Assembly: GCF_007992455.1 (NCBI RefSeq)
Contig: NZ_BKAH01000020.1
Span: 1 to 36,437 of the forward strand
Length of the DNA stretch: 36,437 nucleotides
From: Microbacterium saccharophilum
GTDB lineage: Bacteria > Actinomycetota > Actinomycetes > Actinomycetales > Microbacteriaceae
Direction: 5' to 3'
The notes below the pieces were generated by a model. It worked only from the letters and a program-made list of their open reading frames with translations. It was not told the DNA's origin and ran no database searches. Made by a program: the position numbers and the translations under genes. How positions within the stretch are numbered: the stretch's first letter is position 1; the number at the start of each line of letters is the position of its first letter. Positions 18,369 to 24,991 of this stretch are shown here, piece by piece.

Positions 18369-19168
18369 GCGTCGCCGTCGACCCGTACGCCGAGGTCGGT
18401 GCCGACCGCCGGTTCCTCGGGGGCATCAACCCGCTCGCGAAGCTCGCCGGCCCGTTCCCCGCCATCCTCCTCCTCGTCTTCGTCCGTGACCTCACGACGC
18501 CGTCGGTGTTCCTCGTCCTCGCCTACGCCGTGATCCTCGCGGGCACGCGCCTCACCCGCACCGTCGCTCTCATCCTCGGCGTGGCCCTGCCGCTCGGGGT
18601 CGTCGTGTTCGGCGTCGGCATGTCGGTGTGGATCGACGCGTCCCGCATCGACCGGAGCGTCGAGATCGTCTCGATCGGCGCCTGGACGCTGTACAGCGGC
18701 GCCCTGGAGATCGGCTTCGCGACGTCGCTGCGCCTCGCGGCGATCGTCGCCCTGGCGCTCATCGCCGGCCTCACGACGACCGGGCCGGATGTCGTCCGCG
18801 CGAGCGTGCAGCAGCTGCGCGTGCCGTACCGCGTCGGGTACACGGCGCTCGCGGCGTTCCGGTTCGTCCCGCGGTTCCGGCACGAGCTCGACATCATCCG
18901 GCAGGCGCACCGCGTGCGCGGCGCACACGGCGGACGGTTCGCGGTCGTCGCGCGCTGGTGGGGGTACGTCGTCCCCCTCCTGGCCGGCGCCATCCGTCAC
19001 GCGGAGCGGGTCGCGCTCGCGATGGATGCGCGCGCCTTCGGCGCCCACCCCGACCGCACCGAGCGCCACCTCGTGCCGTTCCGGGCGCGCGACGTCGTGT
19101 TCCTCGGCGGGTGCTGGGTCGTCTCCGCCGTCGTGTTCGCGGCGCTGTTCCCGTGGACGCTGGGCTGA
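18365..19168 (+). CDS. ECF transporter T component (EcfT/YkoC-like)
   Basis: The 267-residue membrane protein has five or so hydrophobic helices and the two short coupling motifs that bind the ATPases: HRVRGAHG (near 180) and AMDARAFGAH (near 220), equivalents of the Ala-Arg-Gly signatures of EcfT. The N-terminus FLGGINPLAKLAGPF is also typical. It overlaps the ATPase gene by ATGA and ends the S-A-T operon. The protein links ATP hydrolysis to movement of the S subunit. Confidence 0.92.
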   Translation: MSVAVDPYAEVGADRRFLGGINPLAKLAGPFPAILLLVFVRDLTTPSVFLVLAYAVILAGTRLTRTVALILGVALPLGVVVFGVGMSVWIDASRIDRSVEIVSIGAWTLYSGALEIGFATSLRLAAIVALALIAGLTTTGPDVVRASVQQLRVPYRVGYTALAAFRFVPRFRHELDIIRQAHRVRGAHGGRFAVVARWWGYVVPLLAGAIRHAERVALAMDARAFGAHPDRTERHLVPFRARDVVFLGGCWVVSAVVFAALFPWTLG

Positions 19169-19270
19169 CGTTCAGCGTGAAGGGGCGTGGCGGTCGATAC
19201 CCGCGCTCGTCGTCGTCGGGGTCGTCACTTCGCGCGAGGAGCCGGGCGACGCGGGGTTTCACCTCCGTTG

Positions 19271-19299
19271 CGAGCAACGTCAGAGACTCGAGTTGCTCG
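19271..19299. terminator. Possible terminator between convergent ECF and oxidoreductase genes
   Basis: CGAGCAAC and GTTGCTCG form an eight-base stem with a 13-base loop. There is no T tract, so its strength is uncertain. The 155-base junction holds no other feature. Confidence 0.35.
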
Positions 19300-19323
19300 C
19301 CCTGCTCGCACTTCTCGGGCTGG

Positions 19324-20523
19324 TCAGAGGCTGGCGCCGACGTCCAGGGTGAACCGCTGCGCGCGGAGCCGCTGCGCCAACGCCTCCCCCATCGCGACCA
19401 TGGGCGTCAGCACCCCGGCGCGCTCGGGAAGATCGTCGAACGCGAGGCTGAGCGCGGACTCGCCGAGCATCACCCCGGTACCGCCGTATCCGGGGTCGAA
19501 CGGCGCCGCGATGCGCGTGCGCACCGGCTGACCCTCGACGGGATAGACGTCGACGTCGAGCACGAAGCGGCCGTGTTCGATCGCATCGGGGCTCGGCCCG
19601 CTGCCCGGTGAGGGGAGCAGCTGGTCGAGGAGGGCGCGCGTCGGCGGGAAGGACATCCCGGCGACGAGGGCACCGGTGCCCGCGGTGATCGCCGCGGCCC
19701 GCACGAACCCGCCGAGCCCGCGGCCGGTCGCGACGACCTCGCGATACTGCATGAGCTGTCCGTAGCTCCATCCCGTCAGGTAGTTGCTGCGCTGGACGAT
19801 CTGCCGGTTGTAGGCGCCCATGACGAACGGCGCCTGCCAGGCGCCGCGCTCGGTGCCCCAGCCGGAGGAGCTGCGCCCGGGGAGCCGGACGGAGGGACCC
19901 GGCGTCAACGCGTAGGGGTTGCCGATGAGGCGGCGGGCGCCGGCATCCGTCTTCGCTTCCTGCATCTGCTGACGCAGGGAGTCGATCGTGCCGCCGCTGA
20001 TGCCGCCGCGCAGCGACCGCACCCGCAGCGTCGCGGCGACGATCGGCACGCCGCCGCCGGCCGTGTGGGCGAGGCCCACGCCCAGGTCGGAGGGGATCGA
20101 GTCGAACCCGCAGGAGTGGACGATCCGGGCGCCGCTGTTCACGGCGACGTCGTGGTTGCGCTCGACGCTGCGCGCGACGAAGACGCTCTCGCCCGTCAGG
20201 TCGGCGTACGACGTGCCGGCGCGGGCGCACGCGGAGGCGACGCCCGTCCCGTAGCGGAGGTACGGTCCGACGGTCGTCGCGACCACCTTCGTGGATGCCG
20301 CCATCCAGGCGACGGCGGCGTCATCTCCGGTGTCGACCTCGAGGATCGGCCAGTCGACGCGGAGGTCGCGGGTGACCGCCTGCAGCCGGGCGCGGGCTCG
20401 GCCTGCGATCGCGATGCGCGCGCCGGCGGGCGCCGCCGCCGCCAGGTGCCGCGCCGTGAATCGGCCCACGAATCCCGACGCGCCGAGGAGGACGATGTCG
20501 TAGTCGCGCTCGTTCTCGCTCAT
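19324..20523 (-). CDS. Saccharopine dehydrogenase-like / trans-acting enoyl reductase family protein
   Basis: The 399-residue protein starts with a Rossmann motif DIVLLGASGFVGRFTARHLA (GASGFVG at 14-20) and has VGPYLRYGTGVASACARAGTSYADLTGE, characteristic of the actinobacterial group that includes mycobacterial trans-acting enoyl reductases. In mycobacteria such enzymes work with polyketide synthases on lipid chains. Here no polyketide synthase is nearby, so the substrate is unknown. The ATG at 20523 has TACGCT eight bases upstream, fitting a leaderless start; the frame beyond it (to 20631) has no similarity. A decayed MarR fragment lies directly upstream. Confidence 0.85.
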   Translation of the reverse strand: MSENERDYDIVLLGASGFVGRFTARHLAAAAPAGARIAIAGRARARLQAVTRDLRVDWPILEVDTGDDAAVAWMAASTKVVATTVGPYLRYGTGVASACARAGTSYADLTGESVFVARSVERNHDVAVNSGARIVHSCGFDSIPSDLGVGLAHTAGGGVPIVAATLRVRSLRGGISGGTIDSLRQQMQEAKTDAGARRLIGNPYALTPGPSVRLPGRSSSGWGTERGAWQAPFVMGAYNRQIVQRSNYLTGWSYGQLMQYREVVATGRGLGGFVRAAAITAGTGALVAGMSFPPTRALLDQLLPSPGSGPSPDAIEHGRFVLDVDVYPVEGQPVRTRIAAPFDPGYGGTGVMLGESALSLAFDDLPERAGVLTPMVAMGEALAQRLRAQRFTLDVGASL

Positions 20524-20524
20524 G

Positions 20525-20800
20525 TCACGCGAGCGTACGCCCTCGTCGTTGCGACGGGCGGAGGGCGGCACTCGCCGACGTGAGCGAGACGTTGACGCCG
20601 CGGTGGTCCTCGGGCGACGCGGCGCGGGCAACCAGTCCCGCCTTCTCCAGTCTGCGGATCTGGGAGGTCAGTCCACTCCTACTGTCCACAAGCCGGTCGG
20701 CGAGATAGGTCGTGTTGCAGGGCGACGACCGGTCTTCGCCCAGCACGGCGAGGATCTGGCCTGACCGGCCCGCTGACCGTCGCGTCGTCACTCTGCGCAC
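20525..20800 (-). pseudogene. MarR-family regulator remnant
   Basis: The frame encodes a clear piece of a MarR winged helix: YLADRLVDSRSGLTSQIRRLEKAGLVARAASPEDHRGVNVSLTSASAALRPS. The N-terminal dimerisation helices and the C-terminal helix are both missing, so at most 91 residues remain of a protein that is normally 140-160. No start with a ribosome site is visible. It appears to be the relic of a regulator, possibly of the oxidoreductase gene that begins 2 bases after it. The 304 bases between the two flanking genes hold nothing else that I recognise. Confidence 0.6.
20532..20537 (-). promoter_or_regulatory. -10 box of the oxidoreductase gene
   Basis: TACGCT on the minus strand, eight bases before the ATG at 20523. 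It lies inside the MarR remnant. Confidence 0.35.
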
Positions 20801-20827
20801 ATTGCATCGGATGCCAGCGGCCGCACA

Positions 20828-21517
20828 TCAGTTCAGCGCGACGTCGACGACGAGGCGCGCGGGGTTCTCGAGCCATTGCACGGTGAACGGCCGCTCGCGA
20901 TCGAGCCCGATCGCCCACGCGGTCATCCCCTCGAAGTTCTCGAGCTGCTCCAGTTCCAGGATGGTCTCGACGTTCAGGGGCTGGATCTGACGGGGCCCGT
21001 CATAGCCGTCCCCGTCGGGGTTCGGCATCCACGCGCCGGCAGAGACCACGAGCGTGGCGTCGCCGGCCACTTCTACCGGCTCACCCCGCGGGGAGTCCAT
21101 GATCGGATCCGGTTGGTACTCCACGCGGAATCCGGGCGCGTCGCCGGTTCCTGCGAACTCGATGACGACGCGCTCGAAGCACGGCGGATGGCTTCCCGTG
21201 CGGATCTCGATGCCGACGAGGCTGGAGAGGCGCTGCGGGAAGCCGTCCTCCACCGCGCCGGTATCACCGCCGCCGGGGCATTGCGTCGCTTCGGGGTCGG
21301 TCGGCGCGATCGTCGGGGGCGTCGTGGCCGGCGGCGTGGACGGCGGCGTGGACTCCTGAGGCGTCGTCGGCGAGGAGGTCGGTTCGGGCTCCGCGGGCGC
21401 ACAGGCCGACAGGGACATGGCCGTAGCGGCGACCAGCGCGGCAGTGGCAGCGACCACACCAAACCGGCCAGCGGGGTGGTGCCTCTGCCGAGATAGGGTT
21501 CGCATCGATTTCGGCAT
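20828..21517 (-). CDS. Lipoprotein with AMIN-like domain
   Basis: The 229-residue precursor has a signal with a lipobox LSAC (Cys39), then a Thr/Pro/Ser-rich linker (about 40-80). The globular part contains IEIRTGSHPPCFERVVIEFAGTGDAPGFRVEY, an AMIN-like pattern found in secreted actinobacterial proteins, and ends with FTVQWLENPARLVVDVAL. Two cysteines (in ATQCPGG and PPCFERV) might form a disulfide. It is expected on the outer face of the membrane; AMIN-like domains are thought to bind cell-wall glycan. ATG 21517 is used; an ATG four codons later is possible. A short palindrome touches the start. Confidence 0.8.
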   Translation of the reverse strand: MPKSMRTLSRQRHHPAGRFGVVAATAALVAATAMSLSACAPAEPEPTSSPTTPQESTPPSTPPATTPPTIAPTDPEATQCPGGGDTGAVEDGFPQRLSSLVGIEIRTGSHPPCFERVVIEFAGTGDAPGFRVEYQPDPIMDSPRGEPVEVAGDATLVVSAGAWMPNPDGDGYDGPRQIQPLNVETILELEQLENFEGMTAWAIGLDRERPFTVQWLENPARLVVDVALN

Positions 21518-21531
21518 GAGACCAAGGTCTC
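21518..21531. promoter_or_regulatory. Palindrome next to the lipoprotein start
   Basis: GAGACC-AA-GGTCTC, six-base arms, directly abuts the ATG at 21517 on the minus strand. It could be an operator or a small mRNA hairpin at the start codon. Confidence 0.35.
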
Positions 21532-21667
21532 GCCAAACGCCGGGCCGGTGGAGGCCGAAGGTCCCGCGCCCCCATCGGACACCGTCCGGGTGATGCGGCG
21601 ATCTCGGCAACCGACGAGCGGGGCCGGCTCTCCGTGCCCGCTCACGTGCGCATCGCGCCACGAAGCA

Positions 21668-21695
21668 GTGAGGGGCCCCCTCGGGAACCCCTCAC
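21668..21695 (-). terminator. Terminator after the acyl-CoA dehydrogenase
   Basis: GTGAGGGG and CCCCTCAC form an eight-base stem 17 bases after the stop of the acyl-CoA dehydrogenase. No T tract follows. Confidence 0.5.
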
Positions 21696-21711
21696 CACCT
21701 CCCGAGATCCG

Positions 21712-22875
21712 TCAGCGCTTGCCGGCGAGCTGCCTTCCGACGATCTCGCGCATGATCTCGTTCGTGCCGCCGTAGATGCGGTGCACGCGGGCGTCGAGGA
21801 ACGCGCGGGCGATCGGGTACTCGGTGATGTAGCCGTAGCCGCCGTGCAGCTGCACGCAGGTGTCGAGCACCTCCCACTCGCGCTCCGTCGCCCAGAACTT
21901 GACCTTGGCGGCCTCCTCGGCGGACAGCTTGCCCTCGGAGTAGGCCTTCAGAGCGCGGTCGATGTACGCCCACAGGGCATCCACCGTGGTGGCGACGTCG
22001 GCGAGCTTGAAGCGGGTGTTCTGGAAGTCGATGATCCGCTCGCCGAAAGCCTCGCGGTCCTTCGTGTACGCGAGGGTCCACTCGAGGCCCGCGGCGGCGG
22101 CGGCCGCACCCGCGACGCCGATCGAGAGGCGCTCCAGCGGCAGGTTCATCATGAGCTGCACGAAGCCCATGCCCTCCTTGCCGCTGATGAGGTTCTCCTC
22201 CGGGACGAAGACGTCGGTGAACGACAGCTCCGCGGTGTCGTGGCCCTGGAAGCCCATCTTGTGGAGCTTCTTGCCGTGGTCGAAGCCCTCCATGCCGTTC
22301 TCGAGGAGCAGCAGGCTGAACGCGTCGGGGCGGTTGCCCTCGCCGGTCTTGACGAACGTGACGATGAGGTCGGCGGTCTTGCCGGAGGAGATGAACGTCT
22401 TCGCGCCGTTGACGATGTAGCCGCCGTCGACCTTCTTCGCGGTCGTCTTGATGCCGCGGAGGTCGGAGCCCGCCCCGGGCTCGGTCATCGCGAGCGCGCC
22501 GATGATCTCGCCGGTCGCCATGCCGGGCAGCCACTTCTCCTTCTGCGCCTGCGTGCCCATGTGCACGAGGTACGGAACGGCAAGATCGTCCTGGATGCCG
22601 AAGGCACCGGCCAGGGATCCCGCTCCGGCGCGGATGATCTCCTCGTTGACGATCGCGCGGAAGCGGTAGTCCTTGAGCATGCCCGCGCCGCCGAACTCCT
22701 CCGGCACCGACAGGCCGATGATGCCGGCCGCGCCGGCAGCGAGCATCGTGTCGCGGTCGACTTCGCCGGCGGCATCCCACCGCTCGCGGGCCTCGTTGGT
22801 GACGTAGCGCTTGACGTACTCCTTGACGACGTCGCGGAACGCCTCGTGGTCTTCGTCGTAGATGTCGCGCTCCAT
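21712..22875 (-). CDS. Acyl-CoA dehydrogenase
   Basis: The 387-residue flavoprotein oxidises acyl-CoA to enoyl-CoA. Conserved pieces include MTEPGAGSDLRGI (130-142), the FISSGKTADL loop, REAFGERIIDFQNTRFKLAD, and QLHGGYGYITEYP with IYGGTNEIMREIVGRQL. The position of the medium-chain catalytic Glu (YEGT) is Gly here. As in long-chain and isovaleryl types, the base is likely Glu248 in LPLERLSI. This places it with long-chain or branched-chain enzymes; the exact substrate is not shown. GAAAGGA lies eight bases before the ATG. It is transcribed alone, with a terminator behind it and a palindrome in front. Confidence 0.93.
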   Translation of the reverse strand: MERDIYDEDHEAFRDVVKEYVKRYVTNEARERWDAAGEVDRDTMLAAGAAGIIGLSVPEEFGGAGMLKDYRFRAIVNEEIIRAGAGSLAGAFGIQDDLAVPYLVHMGTQAQKEKWLPGMATGEIIGALAMTEPGAGSDLRGIKTTAKKVDGGYIVNGAKTFISSGKTADLIVTFVKTGEGNRPDAFSLLLLENGMEGFDHGKKLHKMGFQGHDTAELSFTDVFVPEENLISGKEGMGFVQLMMNLPLERLSIGVAGAAAAAAGLEWTLAYTKDREAFGERIIDFQNTRFKLADVATTVDALWAYIDRALKAYSEGKLSAEEAAKVKFWATEREWEVLDTCVQLHGGYGYITEYPIARAFLDARVHRIYGGTNEIMREIVGRQLAGKR

Positions 22876-22935
22876 GGGCGCCGTCCTTTCTCGCAGTCTG
22901 CCGGCGGAAGGGGACGTGGCCCCGTCGCCGCGAAG

Positions 22936-22941
22936 ATTCTA
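22936..22941 (-). promoter_or_regulatory. -10 box of the acyl-CoA dehydrogenase
   Basis: TAGAAT on the minus strand, with transcription expected to begin near 22929, giving a leader of about 54 bases. No clear -35 is present. Confidence 0.45.
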
Positions 22942-22971
22942 GGCCACCATACGCGCGGCGACCGCCCTCAT

Positions 22972-22988
22972 GTGAGATTGCATCTCAC
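22972..22988. promoter_or_regulatory. Operator-like palindrome upstream of the acyl-CoA dehydrogenase
   Basis: GTGAGAT-TGC-ATCTCAC is a perfect seven-base inverted repeat with a three-base centre. It lies 30 bases upstream of the -10 box, around -43 to -59. Its form fits a TetR- or GntR-type regulator of fatty-acid breakdown. No regulator gene is next to it. Confidence 0.55.
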
Positions 22989-23047
22989 CGAAGACGGGAC
23001 TGGGTTCCGCACGTTGTGGATAGTCTGACCCATGCTCCGGCGCGGCG

Positions 23048-24067
23048 TCAGCCGGCGTAGGCGGGCGCCGGCTCGAGGCCGAAGAACGCCTCCAGCGAGT
23101 GGAACCCGCCGTCGTGGTACGCCTGCGCGAGATCGACACCGATGTAGCGCAGGTGCCACGGCTCCCACTCGTAGCCGGTGACGTCGGTGGCGCCGTCCTC
23201 GTACCGGATGACGAACCCGAACCGCCACGCGTTCTCTGCCACCCACTCGGCCTGCCGGGTGCGGCCGAACGCCTCGATGCCACCGCATCCCGGGCTGCAC
23301 GCGACGACGTCGACGGCGAGCCCCGTCTGGTGCTCGCTGTGCCCGGGTCGCGCGCTCGTCAGGTCGGCGCGGGCGCGTCCGAGCGACCCGACGTACCCGT
23401 TGTAGGTCGACACCTGTCGCTCGTACGACCGGAAGCCGCTGTTGACCCCGATCGACCCGGCGCCCTCATCTCGTCCCGTGGCGACGAGCCGGGAGAGCGC
23501 CTCGGCGACGTCGGCGCGCATGTGACCCCCGCTCGTGCGCGGGACGTCGGCGGCCTGCGCCTGCGGCACGGGCCAGTAGTCGATGGGGTCGAGGGGATGC
23601 CGTTTGTTCACGACCACCCAGATGCGCGCGGCGTCGGCGGTGTCGAGGCACGGTGCCGTGCCGTCGATCACGGCGGAGCGGAAGGCCTCGACGCCCCCGA
23701 CGGCGGCGATCACGTCGGCATCCGACCCGTCGGAGAGGGCGGACCGCACCGGCTCGGCGGCGCACAGGCCTTCCACGACGGCGGGTTCCGCCGGCGCCTG
23801 CGAGGTGGCGGACCGTTGCTGCGGCACGGGCAGCGCCGTGGCGACGGGCACGGAGACGGAGGAGTTGGCGTTGTTCAGCGCCACGCCGTGGTCGACGACC
23901 GGCCCGGCGATCGCCGCCGACAGCGCGGTGGTCGCGCCGACGGCGAGCGTCGTGCCGACCACGGTGACGAAGGTCAGCCGGAGCCGTCGCGCGCGCCGCT
24001 GACGCGCGCGACGCGCCACCACGGCGGGTGCGTCGGCGCGACGAGTGAGCGGCTCGGGGTGCGGCAC
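23048..24067 (-). CDS. VanY/LdcB-type D-alanyl-D-alanine carboxypeptidase
   Basis: The 339-residue protein has a basic N-terminus, one membrane or signal helix (about 31-58), a spacer, and a C-terminal M15 peptidase domain. The zinc ligands are in SEHQTGLAVDV (SxHxxGxxxD) and WEPWHLRY (the catalytic Glu and His), with NSGFRSYERQ before them. It trims stem-peptide ends in the cell wall from the outer face of the membrane. Two cysteines in VACSPGCGG may pair. The GTG at 24067 is chosen because upstream codons fall into the divergent promoter region. It is divergent from the radical SAM remnant. Confidence 0.9.
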   Translation of the reverse strand: MPHPEPLTRRADAPAVVARRARQRRARRLRLTFVTVVGTTLAVGATTALSAAIAGPVVDHGVALNNANSSVSVPVATALPVPQQRSATSQAPAEPAVVEGLCAAEPVRSALSDGSDADVIAAVGGVEAFRSAVIDGTAPCLDTADAARIWVVVNKRHPLDPIDYWPVPQAQAADVPRTSGGHMRADVAEALSRLVATGRDEGAGSIGVNSGFRSYERQVSTYNGYVGSLGRARADLTSARPGHSEHQTGLAVDVVACSPGCGGIEAFGRTRQAEWVAENAWRFGFVIRYEDGATDVTGYEWEPWHLRYIGVDLAQAYHDGGFHSLEAFFGLEPAPAYAG

Positions 24068-24127
24068 GGTCCCATTGTCCACCGCCGCGGCGAGGCGCAC
24101 AGGGACCCGGCGGCACACCGTGTCGCA

Positions 24128-24180
24128 TCGAACTTTTCGACGATCAGCCTTGTCGGACCTTCGTGGTTATGTTCTACTAT
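24128..24180 (+). promoter_or_regulatory. Promoter of the radical SAM gene, with palindrome and PafBC-like motif
   Basis: TCGAA-CTT-TTCGA at 24128-24140 is a perfect short palindrome. TTGTCGG at 24150-24156 is followed, with spacing close to the RecA-independent damage promoter of actinobacteria (TTGTCRGTG, 8 bases, TANNNT), by TATGTT at 24168-24173. TACTAT at 24175-24180 is an alternative -10. Transcripts would begin at or just before the ATG codons at 24179/24185, so they would be leaderless or nearly so. Confidence 0.5.
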
Positions 24181-24730
24181 GGGGATGCGGTGGCAGGGAC
24201 AGGCGATCGGCGCGGAGGATGCCGCGGCACTCCCCGGCCTGGAGTCGATGGGCGGCCTGGTCCGCAGTGTCACGACGCCCGAGTTCCACGGGATGACCTT
24301 CCACGAGGTGCTCGCGAAGTCCGCGCTCAACCACGTGCCCGCCTCGTCGGCGATGCCGTTCTCCTGGACAGTGAACCCGTACCGGGGCTGCAGTCATGCC
24401 TGCGTCTATTGCGTCTCACCCGACACCCCCGTCCTCATGGCCGATGGCCGGCAGCGACGGATCGGCGACATCGCCGTGGGTGAGGAAATCATCGGGACCG
24501 AGGTGCGCGGCGCGTACCGGCGTTACGTTCGCACTCAGGTTCGCGCGAAGTGGTCGTCACGGAAGCAGGCATTCCGCGTCACGCTGGCCGACGGGACCCA
24601 GCTTGTCGCTTCCGGCGATCACCGCTTCCTGACGGATCGCGGGTGGAAACACGTGACCGGCTCGACCACCGGGGCCGCACGCAGACCTCACCTGACGACG
24701 GCCAACCGCCTCATGGGGTTCGGCAACGCC
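24179..24730 (+). pseudogene. Intein-containing Rv2578c-family radical SAM protein, truncated inside the intein
   Basis: The N-extein (residues 1-77) is typical of Rv2578c-family radical SAM proteins: MRWQGQAI, then SWTVNPYRGCSHACVYC with the CxxxCxxC iron-sulfur motif at Cys71, Cys75 and Cys78. Cys78 is also residue 1 of an intein: block A VSPDTPVLMADGRQRRIGDI and block B SGDHRFLTDRGW are clear, as is LTTANRLMG. Splicing would normally restore the third cluster cysteine from the C-extein. Here similarity fades after about 24730. The endonuclease region, the C-terminal splice block and the C-extein are absent, and only about 260 bases remain before the convergent helicase stop. The frame has no stop before the hairpin at 24922. 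An ATG at 24185 is the alternative start. The product cannot be an active enzyme. Confidence 0.8.
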
Positions 24731-24921
24731 GGCCGGATTCCGGATTCCGACGCTAGCGCAGACATCAGCGGCGTTGCCGTGAAGACCGTCGCCGAGCGTG
24801 ATGACGGCCCCCGAACGACGAGCGGATGCCATGACCCGATGGTACGGCGCGACCGCGCTCACCGCAGGAGGGCGGCCTGCGCCGCCGTCAGCCGGCATCC
24901 ATCCACCCCACAACCGGAGAA

Positions 24922-24969
24922 CTCCCCTGCAGAGGACGATTCCGGGATGGAATGTCCTCCGCAGGGGAG
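24922..24969. terminator. Strong bidirectional hairpin between the radical SAM remnant and the RNA helicase
   Basis: Arms 24922-24937 and 24954-24969 pair over 16 bases with one G-T. An inner stem ATTCC / GGAAT continues it. It lies 22 bases after the helicase stop on the minus strand and is the natural terminator for that gene, and for the remnant on the other strand. Confidence 0.75.
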
Positions 24970-24991
24970 GTCTCAGGCAGAGCGGATGCGG

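Noticed and set aside
24128..24140. LexA (SOS) box
   Set aside because: TCGAA and TTCGA are three bases apart; the actinobacterial SOS box needs six between these arms.
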